Shown here in pieces: positions 1-12,234 of a stretch of DNA of 64,000 nucleotides. Position numbers and translations under genes: made by a program. This DNA is from Ficedula albicollis (lineage: Eukaryota; Chordata; Aves; Passeriformes; Muscicapidae): the NCBI RefSeq assembly GCF_000247815.1, contig NC_021673.1:113377479-113441478 (forward strand), given 5' to 3'. Under the pieces are notes generated by a model that had not been told where the DNA came from, ran no database searches, and worked only from the letters and a program-made list of their open reading frames with translations. Every line of letters begins with the position of its first letter. Position 1 is the first letter of the stretch.

Positions 1-3000
1 CATAAAGTCACTGTTAAAAAGACCCTAGCAGGCTCTTTCATTTTCATAAATCTAAATTTCTGATGCTGGTAAATCCTGAAAAGAAACAGCAGTTTGTTAT
101 GTATGGAGGGCATTTTGATAAAACTTTCCCAGGCAGTGGCAGACAAGAAGCCTGTGCTGCTGAAAAATGGTACTGCTGTCTGCTCAAAGCTGAGTTTAAA
201 TATTGACCAGTTGCATAGAAAACAGCATCAGATTTGTCAACAGCATAAAAAATAGCCACTGAGAAACCAGAACATTCCTTTGCATCCTAATGCTTCTAAT
301 TCCCAGAGATATCGAAGCTTCCATCATTTCATGGGAGAAAAAATAGCTTCTGTATAAGGCGTTGGAAATTTCCTCACTAGGGAAATACAGACTGCTCAGA
401 TAAAGGATGCTTGATCCTGATTGATATTTTCTACCAATGGTGATACTCTCTTCAAAAGTGATTTGGAGATACTCAGTGTTGGGTTTGCCAGTCTTGTGAG
501 GCAAAACTTCCATCTAGTTGGGTCCCGAAATGCTGCCATGAGTTTCAGAGGCCCAGCACACTCATGCACAAGACTGGGGCAGAGAGAGGTGTTTCTCTGT
601 TTCCTGTGTGCCTGCTTTGACAGGAAAACAGCTTTTTTTCCAGCCTGAAAGACTGTCACAAGTGTCATGGCCAGGATTCGGAGCCTCTTTTTTCAGATGC
701 CCGGCTGCGTCGCAACCATCACGTGGGACTTGATGAATTTTTCATGCCAGAATTAATCAATTTCAGTGGGCAGTTTTCCTCACTGGCATGTATCCTGCCT
801 CCCTGGGGCACTTCATCTGGCACAGATAAACGGGATGGGGATTTGTGGAAGTGCTAGTGGGGTGGCTCTTCTCAGACCCATCAAACTGTGTGTGCACATG
901 TCAGGTCAGGAATTTTTGGGTCTCCTGGAACATATGTGGGGCTTTCCAAAGGGGAGTGCCTTCTCTGGACATATAGGCAACTGCTTGTATTGATGGTGTG
1001 GTTGTTTAATCCCAGCTGTAAATTAAGTCACATGCACCTGCTCACTTATTCCACCACCAGCCCCACCCCCAGTGGTAGGTAGAATCAGGCAAAGAAAGGT
1101 GAAACGCCTTGCTTGAGATACAAACAATAATTGAAACAAAGCAAAATATAGTAATATAATAGTGAGACAGGAAGAGGTGATAATAATGAGGCAGAGAGAC
1201 ACAACCTAAGATGAGTAAGTGATGCCCAATACAGTGGATCACCAGCCACTGACCGAAGCCCAGCCCATCTCCAAGCAGCAATTGGCAGCTTCCAGCCAAT
1301 TGTCTCCAGCTTATATAGTGGGCAGAATGCTCTGTGGTATGGAATATCTCCTTGGCCAGTTTGGGTCAGATGTCCTGGTCGTGGCTCCTTTCCAGTCGCT
1401 TGTGCACCTGATCACTGGCACAGCCTGGGAAACTGAAAAGTCCTTGACTTAGAGTGAGCACTGCTTAGCAGCAACTAAAACGTCAGTGTATTATCAACAT
1501 ATTCTCAGGCTGAATCCAAAACACAGCACTGTACCAGCTACTAGGAATAAAATTACCTCTATTCCAGCCTAAACCAGGACAGATTGGTTTTTTGGAGCTA
1601 ATGATTTAAATGTAATGTGCATTCCTTTTATCGTGCACAGACACAGCTCGAGAATTGGAAATGCACTGGAAGTATACTATTTGTGGAAAGAATGATGTAT
1701 AGTAGGGGTTAATAAAATATATTATTTACCCTATAAATACTGAAACAAGAAAAAACTTACTGTGAGAGAGGTTATTTCAGTGTTCATAATCCAAGCAGCT
1801 CAACAGGAAAGATAAATGAGGCATTTAGTTCCCACCTTACACATATTGTATGATATTCCCACCCACATTTTATAAACCAGAAAAGTATATTAAAAAATAG
1901 ACCAATTATGCTTCTGATACATGATAAGCATGAAGATGAAATTGTAGTCAAAATAGTTCCAATCAAACTATATTCTTTGTTTATTTATTATTTTCTTTCT
2001 AGCACTACTGATGTCATAAAAGTTTTCAGCTTGAAACATGGATAAAATGAAATATTCACAGAATCTTTTTCAGAGGCTGGAAACCTCACACTTGGAATGA
2101 TTTCTACTTTGGAATGTCTGTAATATATTAAAGCCTTAATACCATTCTAATTGGTACCTTACTAATTAGCCTGTGACTAGAATTTTAATTAGATGCACAA
2201 TAGGTGTTCTCCCTACCTGCAGTGGAGGAACTGTTTCCTGGGAAGAAGAGTGAAGGGAAAAAGATAGTGAAAGGAATCCATTGAAGACAAATACAATCTA
2301 ATCCCTACTATGAGAAATGTATACGTTAATTAATATTTTTCAAAATTATGTCTCTGGCAATGTGTTCTGTTTTGTAAAGCACATAAAAGTTTGCTTTGTG
2401 ATTTCCTTTTCTCCCATGTAGAACAAATTGTACTTTTTTTTTCTGTGACGTGGCATGTGCTGTGAGCACACTGAGAAATACTGGGACATGAGTGTAGTTA
2501 ATTAGCTGAGGACCAGCCCCAGGGACTGAGGTGAACACATCATGGGCTCAAAGCAGGAGTCTGTAATCTGAGTTGAAGAGTAGAGCTGTGTGCCTGGGTC
2601 ACAGAGGACAAGGCTGAAAAGGGAGATGCCCAGCACCTTGGCAATGGCATTAGTTGAGCCTGGGCTGGAGTTAAAAATGCATGTGAAAAGCTTGGAAAAT
2701 GCAGCTGAATGAAATCCTGTCAATGGCAACTCAGAAGTACCAATACTCTGGCAAATGAGCATCATCTATCACTTTTCTTCTATCAGGAAAAGATAGGAAA
2801 GAGGGATAAAATGTATCTGTCTGAAAAGACTGCCACCACTAATGTTCTCATTAGCTTAATGGCATATACCCTGTTACAGAGAATTTTAGCATTGTCATTT
2901 GGGGTGAGGGCTGTTTTGAAATCTGCAAAATATCTAGGGCAAGAAGAGTCCTAAGACCATAAATATGAAGTTCCTTCCTTCTCTGAGGAAGCCTGAGTTG

Positions 3001-5545
3001 TGTGTTTATAAATATAAAGTTATTTGTCAGTCCTGGTAATCCCCATAAGCCCCAGCAGTGAAAAGGGTGATTCAATTTCAAAAGATAATGGAACATTCTG
3101 AAAAATGATGATGAGGGCCAGGGAGCATTTTTATATGAGAGGATATAAACAGTAAAAGTAAAGGGAGGATGAATTGCAGAAAACAGAAAACCAGTTAAAG
3201 AACTATTATTTTTCCCCCCACTAAAGGGACACTTTTAACACAGGGTCTCTGAAGGAAGTAGAAAACATACTGATGCACAATGTGCATGATTTGAAAAATA
3301 CTTTTTGTTACTTAATTTTGACTGGGAAAATTCTTCAACATGGTGAATAAGGTCACAGGTGAGCTACATTCCATGCTCTGCAAGATATTTAAAAGCAATA
3401 TCTAAGGAATGTTTTTCTCCATGTGGCAATGTGGGGCAACTGAGAATACAGTTGCACCCCTTATCTTTTTGATAAAATTTGTGGCAAGCACTCTGAGGAA
3501 TTATTTCACAAATGTTAGAGAACATTGGTGGAATGAAAACAGCAAATTATTAACTGGAGAAACATCTGTAAGATTTAAGTGTCTGTTGTGTCAAGAAGTG
3601 TAAGATTATGTCATCCTTGTGCCAAAATCAAAGTAGCCAAATCTAAGTCAAATAACACAAGTAGTATGTGGTCTGAAAACAAGTTGCACATTGTTTGTGG
3701 AATAATGCTGAATATAGGAGAAGTCAGAGAAAATTATCATCGCCTGTAACCAACTCTACAAGCAATAAATATTAATCAAAAATTGTGTTTGCTCTGAAGT
3801 ATTCACTCAACTGCTCTGCCTAGCAAAAGATGTTAACTTTCCAAAGGGCTTTATTGACCCACCTGTCCTACGAGATCTGGTAATTTCCCATGGCAAATTT
3901 GTCACCTACTATGAGTTTCATTAGAAACAGAAGAGAGTGGGGAACTCCAAGCCATGGTTAGTGGAATTATGTTGCTTTTAATCTTTCATGGGCAGAGATT
4001 TAAGGCTGATTCATGTAAAAAAGATATTATTTCTTGCTGTCTAATTAAGATACTGTTAGGCCTGGCATATCTTGAGGTATCTCATTTTGCAGGGAGGTTT
4101 GAGTCTTCCCTGACACTTCCAAGCTAGCAAGACACCAGCTACCTCAGATCAGAGGCTGAGTGACATATTAGCTCAGACTTAATGCCATTCTGCACACATC
4201 CCTATCACTCCCAGACAAATAAGAGCGTGCTTGAATATGAGGTGAACTTGAATATCCCTGCAAAGAGGCTGCATCCATACCCTTTGTCCACTTCCTGGTG
4301 GGACTGCTGCTCACATCACAAGATGTCCACCACAGATAGCACTTACTTTATCAGTAATCTGAGAATTGAATAGGCTATTTGGAAAAAAGCAATTACAATG
4401 TACCACTACTTCATTTGAACAGTGCATTTTGAAAGGGGAAAAAAAGGCCACACAACAAAACACCTCTTACGTGATTGCCTTTGTGTTTTGGGAAGTAAAA
4501 GGAAACTGGTTTTCTGTCCTGAGTTCTTTGCTGATTTAGACTTCAGCATCCAGTACTTTTATCCTTCTGTCCATATGTAGTATACATATGGAGGTTTGCC
4601 ATGAGATATGGTGCAATATTTTTGATTTTAGACTTCTATAGAACATTTCCTTTATAACTAGGTAGTGTGCTGTTATTTTACACAGTCTAGTTGACATGAG
4701 GATGTAGATTAAAATGCAGGTCAGAAGTTCTAACCAGCCTTGGCAGGCAGGAAAGGATATTGGTTCGACAGGGCAATTACCCATAGGAAGTGGTGATGCT
4801 GACACTAGTTTTAAGTTTTGAGTGCTGCTAAAGATGTTTATCTTCACTCTGAAAGCTTTAGTCTTTTATGGTTTGAATCCTGGCTGTGAGAGAAGCTGTC
4901 ACTTCTCTCTCTGCTCTATCCAGCAGTAGTGCTGTTCAAAATAGTCGAAAGATTTTTTCATCTGAAAGCAGAAGGCAAATATATTCTTACTTTTTGTGAA
5001 ACTCCTGTAATCAGAGATATACTGTGCTGAATTTGAATGAATATTGGGAGAGTGTTTGCTTGGGTAAATAACATGTATTATGTTATGGAGTAGAAATTTC
5101 ATTGCTGTTGTTATTTTTTGTTTCCTCCACATAGAATTGGCTAGAACATGCTTTTCGAGACTATAAAATAATATCCAAATATTTTATGATTTCTTCTCTC
5201 TTACATAATTTAAACTGAGGATTCCTTATTTAAGAAAACCTAAAATGAATTTCAGAGCTTGTGTTATGTAAGCCAGTTAGTTACATCAAGCAGAAAAACT
5301 GAACACTGCCTTTGGGAGAGAGGGGCGGGGGGGAAACAAATGCTTGAAAGCAGAATCCAGAGAATGGAGGACAGTTTGGGGACCAGGTTCTCCACAAACC
5401 ACGCCACTGGGAGGCTGGCAAAAAGCATCCGATACTCATGGAGCACCAGTCAACCTCCAAGGTTCAGGATCCATTTTGGATGCCTATGTACGTATGTTCA
5501 GTCTGGGAATAATACTTAATGTTTCCACATGATTTTGTCTTCCAG
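1..5545. other. Upstream non-coding DNA, probably a 5' UTR intron
   Basis: No exon of a recognisable protein was found here. The sequence just before 5546 is a pyrimidine-rich acceptor ending TTCCAG, so the first coding exon is spliced to an upstream non-coding exon, and this stretch is then intronic at least next to exon 1. It contains an LTR remnant near 1085-1581. The rest is AT-rich unique sequence with only short ORFs that I cannot support. Where the intron begins cannot be told from the window. Confidence 0.6.
1085..1581 (+). mobile_element. 5'-truncated endogenous retrovirus LTR
   Basis: The 3' part reads like the end of an avian ERV LTR: a stretch with TATGGAATATCTCC, GTCAGTTTGGGTCA-like text, then AAAACACAGCACTGTACCAG and a final CCAGGACA near 1581. 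Its tail has the same order of motifs as the tail of the LTR at 5989-6567 (TTATCAACA, AAAACACAGCAC, CCAGCC...ACA). The typical TGTAGTGGG start is absent, so the 5' end is degraded and its limit is approximate. No internal viral genes are adjacent. Family assignment is from memory. Confidence 0.6.
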
Positions 5546-5546
5546 A

Positions 5547-5613
5547 ATGATTGAAGATTGTGGGAAAAGAGGAAATACCATGGCAGAAAGAAGGCAGCTG
5601 TTTGCAGAAATGC
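5547..5613 (+). CDS. DTNA: Alpha-dystrobrevin coding exon 1 (start codon)
   Basis: This exon encodes residues 1-22 and the first base of codon 23. It follows an acceptor TTGTCTTCCAG, with one 5' UTR base (5546) before the ATG, and ends at a consensus donor, C|GTAAGT. The start was chosen because translation gives MIEDCGKRGNTMAERRQLF, the known alpha-dystrobrevin N-terminus; an in-frame ATG at 5529 lies upstream of the splice acceptor and is intronic. A second in-frame Met occurs at residue 12. I recall Ser at position 5 in mammals where this genome encodes Cys. The region leads into the first EF-hand-like domain. Confidence 0.95.
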
Positions 5614-5818
5614 GTAAGTACTTCCTGGAAATGTTTTGCTGTGATAGACCAAGCCAGTTGCTATGCAGTATCAGTAAAATTTATGCAAGCTTTCCACCTC
5701 AAATCTTGGTTGCACAAATGAATTATCATGAGACCAGAACTGCATGACAATGGCCTGATTTGACCGAAGCAGGAAAGAGGGGTCTTCTACATCCGATTTT
5801 TTGATTGAATTATTTTAA

Positions 5819-5970
5819 TCTGTAGTTTCTTAAGACAAAGATGATGGAACACACAGGTTGCAGTGAAGGGGGATAAAGGTCTCCAAAAGCTACATCTGTA
5901 GTTTCTTAAGACAAAGATGATGGAATACACAGGTTGCAGTGAAGAGGGATAAAGGTCTCCAAAAGCTATA
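5819..5970. repeat. 76-bp direct tandem duplication (2 copies)
   Basis: Copies are 5819-5894 and 5895-5970, each starting TCTGTAGTTTCTTAAGACAA. They differ at only a few positions (for example GGAACACAC against GGAATACAC). The pair ends about 18 bp before the LTR that starts at 5989. Confidence 0.93.
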
Positions 5971-5988
5971 TTTTTTCTTGGAGGTATC

Positions 5989-6567
5989 TGTAGTGGGTTG
6001 ACCCCAGCCAGCTGCCAAACTCCCACACACTTGCTTAATCCTTAACCAGCCTCTAGCAGAATGGGAGAGAATATAGAGAGAGCAAAAGCAAGCAACCTCA
6101 TTCTTGAGATAAAGACTTGATTAGGTGATAAAAAGAGAGGGAAAAATTACAACAGAAACCAAGAACCAGTGATGCAAAGGTGGCTATTCCCCACTTCTCA
6201 AAAGCAGAGTGATGCTCAGTCAGTTGCAGAACAGTGTCTGACTTGGAAGACAAAACTCCCCACCCCCTTCTTTCCCTACCCCAGTTTTATTACTGAGCAT
6301 GATACTATATGGTGTGCACTAACCTTTTGGCCAGGTGGGGCCCCATCAGTCCTTGATGTGTCTCCTCCCAGCCTCTTGCCCATCCTCAGACAACCCTGGG
6401 AGGGGTCAGAGTAGGAGACAAAGAAGCCTGGGTGCTGTGCAAGCACTTTTCAGCAACAGCTGAGACAGTGGTGTGTTATCAACACTTTTGTAGCCGCAGA
6501 TCTAAAACACAGCACCATGCAGACTGCAGTAAAGAAACTTAACTGCATCTCAGCCAGACACAGTACA
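5989..6567 (+). mobile_element. Solo LTR of an avian endogenous retrovirus
   Basis: The element begins TGTAGTGGGTTGACC and ends in CAGTACA, the TG...CA borders of an LTR, over about 579 bp. Internal landmarks are AAAGACTTGATTAGGTGATAAA, TTTTATTACTGAGCATGATA and TATCAACACTTTTG, in the order I remember for a passerine ERV LTR. No gag/pol/env-like frame lies next to it, so it is a solo LTR. I could not see a clear target-site duplication. Same strand as DTNA. Confidence 0.75.
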
Positions 6568-7147
6568 GGGACTCAGGTACTTCATACCTCACTTCAGTGT
6601 AATTTTTTATAGTTCCTAATGAAGTTGTGTGCTCCCTGCATGCTAGTGTATCAGGGATGTACCATGCTAACAATGTTCCTGCACTTTGGACAGTCATCTC
6701 TGATTTCTCTTACAACCAATCCACTGTTTCTCCAGGAAATTCTGTTACATGTCAAGTTTGAGACTGTTACCCTGTTACTAGATTTACCTGAGTTTTGTGT
6801 GTAATGACTAAGCTCCCTGTTGTTTGTCCCCTGCCACATAGTAAACAGTGACAGAGCATCTCCCTGACCTTTGGTAGGAGACTAAGGTGGGCATTACTGG
6901 GACTGGAGTTATTGTGTATAATGAAAGGCCAGGTGTGTGCTGGTGACTTTAATGTGCTCAGGACTGTTCCCTGGGCGTGAGCCCTGCATCTGAGCTGTCC
7001 AAATTAAAGACTTCCCATTCAGATGGCCGGCCAAGAACTGTTTTGGCCCATTCCACAGTGTCCACTAGCTCTGTTGTGCCCTGTAATTGTTTCAGTATCA
7101 CACAGCGCTTGCTGTTGTAACTCATTAGTATTCCTCACCGATCTTTT

Positions 7148-7420
7148 CTCTCTGGTGCCCAGTGACAGGACCTGAGGAAATGGAATGAAGCTGTGTCAGG
7201 GGAGGTCTAGGTTGGATATTAGAAAAAGGTTCTTCACCCAGAGGGTTGTTGGGCACTGGAGCAGGCTCCCCAGGGAAGTGGTCACAGCACCAAGCCTGAC
7301 AGTTCAAAAAGCATTTGGACAGTACTGTCAAGGACATGGTGTGATTTTTGGGAGTACCCTGTGCAGAGTCAAGAGTTGGACTCCGTGATTCTTGTGGGTC
7401 CCTTCCAACTCAGGATGTAC
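7148..7420 (+). mobile_element. CR1 LINE 3' end, forward orientation
   Basis: Diagnostic phrases of the CR1 3' region occur in order: AGGTTGGATATTAGAAAAAG, GGGCACTGGAGCAGGCTCCC, then GTGGGTCCCTTCCAACTCAG near the end. It is 5'-truncated, as nearly all CR1 copies are, and holds no intact reverse transcriptase. The short frames through it are fragments of this element and not genes. Confidence 0.9.
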
Positions 7421-10400
7421 AGCATCTTGGACCCCTGGAGGGAGGTGGTGTACTTTAGCCAGAATCAAAAAATTTATTTGTCCATTATCAGAACATACTG
7501 TAGTTTTAATTAGAATTACAGAGGGGCATTGATTTTTTATCAGCTAAAGCCAGTGGCGTAGGTATCATTAACTCCAATTAGTTTGAAATACACCTAAAAT
7601 ATGTAGGGCTTTGCTGTGAGGAATTATGGTTTGCTTCCACAGTTTTGAAGGCTGTTTTGATGTTGGATTGTTTTGGAGGACTTAAGGAGGTATTGGGAAA
7701 ATCAGCAGTTGGAGGCAGAGGAGGGACTGTTTTCCTGTATTGTACACCAGTAGTTATAGTGTACTATTTTCTTCTTTCACTTTTTAGTATTTTGGCATAT
7801 TTACTTCAGTCTGCTTTATCTCATGGGTGCTTCCCTTTTCTGTTTGCCTGCCTCTATTCCTCCACCTACTACATATGTACACAAAGAATTGGACGTTCCA
7901 ACTAGGTAAAAGGAGGGGAAAATACTAAGACTTTGTGGAAAATTGTGGAAAAACTAAATGTATTTTAGCCATATTCATAAAGCACTGAACTTTGCATTCT
8001 GAGAGCCCTTCATATAGCTGTGTGTGTGGAGGGTGTGCTTCACTGAAACCCAAGTTCATCCTGGCGTTGCATTCAGCTGCCCCCGGCTGTGTGCAAACCT
8101 ACACATTTAACATGTTTAACAAAAACCATGTGCTCCTGATGCCCTGTGTATTGTGGGCCATGTGAAGCTTCTTTACATTCTGATAGGCATTACCTATGGT
8201 AATAGGTAAACTCCACAACCTGCCAATATCAGAGGAAGAGAATTCATAATATAAAGGCTTTTGCCAGTGGTTTCGGTTCTTAGGACCTACATCTGCAAGT
8301 CTGTGATTAATACCCCACAATAATTTTACAAAGTGGGTCATGTTCCAGACTACACAAGATAGAAAAGAGGGAAAAAAATTAAATCCAACTTTTCAAGCCA
8401 TTTTAAATGGAAGTTTGTCCTGAACAAGGAATAGAAGGATTTGATTCTAACTTTAGATTTGGACCACTGTGATTTTCCTTGTATTTTGAGAGGTCCAGTT
8501 TTTTTCAGAACTGAGGTCCTTTTTTATTTCCTTTCCTTCAGAAGAGGCATCCTTCTAGTTCCAAACTACAAACTTTTGTGAATTAATATCATAATCATTA
8601 TCACCTTCTGTAGAGTCCCATTGTTAAAGCTTGTCTTCTAACTCAGAATGCTCTATTGGACATCAAGCTGTTAGGTCTTAGTCTTACCTTAGTCTGACCT
8701 GACATGCCCATCAGAATTGATGAAGAGTTCAAAATGTACATCACTGGCACGTATTTTCCAGCAAGAAAACAGCAGCCAAAGTTGCAGTGTGTCCCTTTGT
8801 GATTTTTGTAAACTGCAAACAGTGTTACATGACATGAGCATATTCAAAGGAAACAGAGTGAGGCACTGCCAGCAGGCAGAAGGAAGGGGAGACCACTGGC
8901 AATCCTGTAGGGAAGTTATAAATTTTCTGTCTTGTTTGCCATGCTCAGTCCTGCACATCCTTCTACTTTTTTTTTCAGGGCTCTCCATCATGTAAATGAT
9001 GGCTCTTTTCTACAGAAGCTATTTGACAAATAGATCTCTGACTGTGGCAAAATGTGAATCATGGCAAAACTAAATTGTCTGTTCCAAGGCCTTACCAGCA
9101 ACACCTACTCCCCAGATAATATCAAAATAATACCATCCACTCTGTGTGCAAATAGTAAAAAAGAAAAAAAAAAAAAAAGCAACATTGCCTACAAATTTGT
9201 TTATTTAGGATTATTACTGTGACCTCAGAAGCTCAATGAACCAGAGCCTCACTTTGCTTTCACTCTTTAAATCTTGTTAAAAGGCTGAAGTTTCATAAAG
9301 GAGCACTGGAAGTTTTTTGATAGCTTTCACTAAAGTTAAGAAGGGAGAAGTTACCTTCATTTTACTTACTTTTCATGTTAAAAAGGAAAAGCTTAGTGTT
9401 GCTTTATCCTCTCTTTCACCTGTAAAGAAATTTTCCTAAAGCTGTCAGCAAGATACTAATGGAGAAGGAAAAAAGCCTGTATGATTTTAACAATAAAGGA
9501 TATGATGGAAAAAACTCACAAAAATACTTCCCATACCTGATGTTAAGTAGTCAAAGGTAATTTCTCCTAGGAGCAGATGGTGCAGCTGGCAAAAGGGAGT
9601 AGCTGGGAGCCCTGGGAAGACTGTGTGGGAGAATTTGTTCGGGGAAAGAGCAGAATCTAGGGAGAATATAGAGTATCATTCTCATTTTCATCTCATAGGC
9701 CAGAGCACATTTGAAAAATTTGGTCCGAAGGATGACATTGTTCAGGGAAGTGTGGGTGAGCAGTGCTGCCACAGGCAGAATGGAAGCTTCAGGCAAGATT
9801 TATCAGGGAAGGAAGCCTTCCAGTTGAGTCACAAGGTGCAGAAAGCACCCCCTCACTCTGGAAACTCCTTCCCAGAGAGCAGTCTGAGTAGAGCTCCATC
9901 CCATCCTAGTCCCAGACTTGATCAAGAGTTTATTTCTTAAGGATTGTGTAGATGTAATTGATATTTTATATGACTTCATTGTGCAGAATTAAGGATAGGA
10001 AACCAAATATATTTCTAGGAATAAAATAAATATTTATTTAAATTTATGAATATGATAACAATGAAACTAAAATTTTCAAATCAAAATTATGTAGCAGATA
10101 GTATAGATATTTATAGCTAATTATATTGGGCAGTATTTATTAAATAAATTATTTCAAAAGTAGCTTGATAATTATAAACTAGAGATTGGTTTTACTAATC
10201 CATATCAACACTGTGGGCAAATCACTTCCACTTGACCTCAAAGAAAAACCTTGAGGGGCATCCCCACTCAAGGGAAGAATTGCCAAATACATATCCAGAA
10301 GGAGCATGTGAGAAGTCCCTGACATTGAAAAATGGAACTGAGCTTTTATAGTGTAAAGTGTCTGTCTGTCTAATGTTTCTAGGCTATGTGTGCCAGCTCA

Positions 10401-11508
10401 GCAGCTTTAGGTAAGGTATCAGTACCATCACTTGTTGCTTCCTTTATAGGAACTTGGTGTGCCACATCCTCACCAGTGCTGATTTCTGGCAGGCAAGATT
10501 GTTTTTTCATGTCCCCAGAAGATTTAGCTTTGGGATTGTGGAGTCAGGCTGGTCTCAGCGTTCATGAACACCTAAAGCAGTGTGATCCACCTTCTCCATC
10601 CGTCACTGATAACTTGTGCAAATGGGAGAAAATCTGAGCTGTTTTACCACCACTTAGAGTGTCCTGCTGTAGATGTGGCCACATGTTCAGCAGTTCAACT
10701 GGGAAATCTTAAAGCATTTAGGGAGCTTGTGTAAAAGCAGGGCTGTATTCCACTCCTCTTACATCCTGATTGACTGTACCTTGTTTGGATGAGTTTGTGC
10801 CAGGCTCTGTGCCAGGTTCTGCCCCCATGCTGGCCCCTGTGTACTGTTCTTGTTTGTGAGGTAGCTGCTACTTAGTTTTCTCCCATCTCTTGGACAACTG
10901 CTATGGAAATCTCACTGGATCTTTATGTTGCAGCAGCCAGGGCTGAGCTTTGTGTGGAGGATAGAGCTGACCCTCAGAGGTCTCCATTGCATATACAGAG
11001 AATATACATCCACAAAATGGAGAAAGGCCTAACACCCCTTGTCATTGCCCCCTTCTGCAGATTGCCATAAGTCTTTATGTTACAGCACAGTATGTTTTCT
11101 GATTTGGTTTGCTGGCAATACCTTGCTCTGGGGTGGCATGTCAGCTACAGATATTTGTTATGAGCTTTTTTTGGCTAAATATTAAAATTCCACTGAGGTT
11201 TTTCCTGCTGTTGGAGCCTGGCCAGTGTGTCTTTTAGCCTGCAGCTTGACCAGATTGTTCTTCAAAGTGACAGACACAGTGGGCTGACTATTCCTTGCCT
11301 TCCTTTATAAAATTCTTTTAGCACTGTAGCTCCTGACATTCCCCTTGTTACTCCTCACTCCTCTCTACTCTCTCTGCAAAGGAGAGAGCCTTGAAAATTG
11401 TTAAATGGAGGCAGCTCATGTGTCCTCTTTGTTCTCTGGCTTCCCTGCCAGCAAAGATACACACAGGTCATATTCCACACAAATGTCACCGTTATTCTCT
11501 TCCACTAG

Positions 11509-11589
11509 GGGCTCAGGATCTGGATCGCATCCGTTTGTCCACCTACCGAACAGCGTGCAAGCTTAGATTTGTTCAGAAGAAATGCAACT
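11509..11589 (+). CDS. DTNA: Alpha-dystrobrevin coding exon 2
   Basis: 81 bp, residues 23 (shared) to 49 plus one base of codon 50. Translation is [17 protein letters not shown] followed by LRFVQKKCN, essentially the invariant dystrobrevin sequence at the start of the first EF-hand-like domain. Acceptor is CTCTTCCACTAG and donor is T|GTGAGT. Entry and exit phases are both 1, so the exon is symmetrical and could be skipped without a frameshift. Confidence 0.97.
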
Positions 11590-12085
11590 GTGAGTATGCC
11601 AGCACTGCTTTCACCTACCATTGTCACAAGCTTTCCACTGCACTCCCTGGTCTGTCCTTCACACTACTGACAAAGCAGGACTGTGTGATCTGGCATTGCA
11701 AAGGACACTAATTAGAGTGCCTGCACAGACTTCAAATATTAACCTGTTTACATGAGGAACTTGCCTCAAATATGCCAGGGATTCAGTCATAGAAGGCTGG
11801 GTCAGGATACAGGCCACAACTTTAATTAATAAGTATGTTAACTGCATTCTCCAATGTTCTTGTGAAATAGCATTTGTGAGTGTCAGCAGGGCCCTGCAAA
11901 TTAAATGCTTTTGTAGCAGCTTTGTGAGAAAAATGCTGCTTATAGTCCTCTTCTATTTAGGCTGCACCAAAGTAAGTGCAATGATGGTCAGACCCCTCTA
12001 TTTCCAGAAGTCCAGCTAGACACAGCTCTTCTGAGAGAGTGAACCTGGTTGTAATCTCTGTGTATGTGTCTTACTACCTCTAGGT

Positions 12086-12234
12086 TTTATAGGGAAATTT
12101 CCCACTTGATTAGTGACTTTTTTAAACTTCTCTTCTGAAATTCAGTCTTCTCCCTTTACATTTATAGGGAAATTTCCCACTTGATTAGTGACTTTTTTTA
12201 ACTTCTCTTCTGAGATTCAGTCTTCTCCCTTTAC
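12086..12234. repeat. 75-bp direct tandem duplication (2 copies)
   Basis: Copies 12086-12160 and 12161-12234 both begin TTTATAGGGAAATTTCCCAC and end CTTCTCCCTTTAC. They differ by very few changes, including the length of a T run and GAAATT against GAGATT. Confidence 0.93.

Larger units (their letters stand above)
5614..11508 (+). other. DTNA: DTNA intron 1
   Basis: This 5.9-kb phase-1 intron is bounded by GTAAGT and a CTCTTCCACTAG acceptor. It contains a 76-bp tandem duplication, a solo LTR, a CR1 3' end and an A-rich tract at 9157-9178. The interval 9960-10190 is strongly AT-rich. No additional coding exon was seen. Confidence 0.9.
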
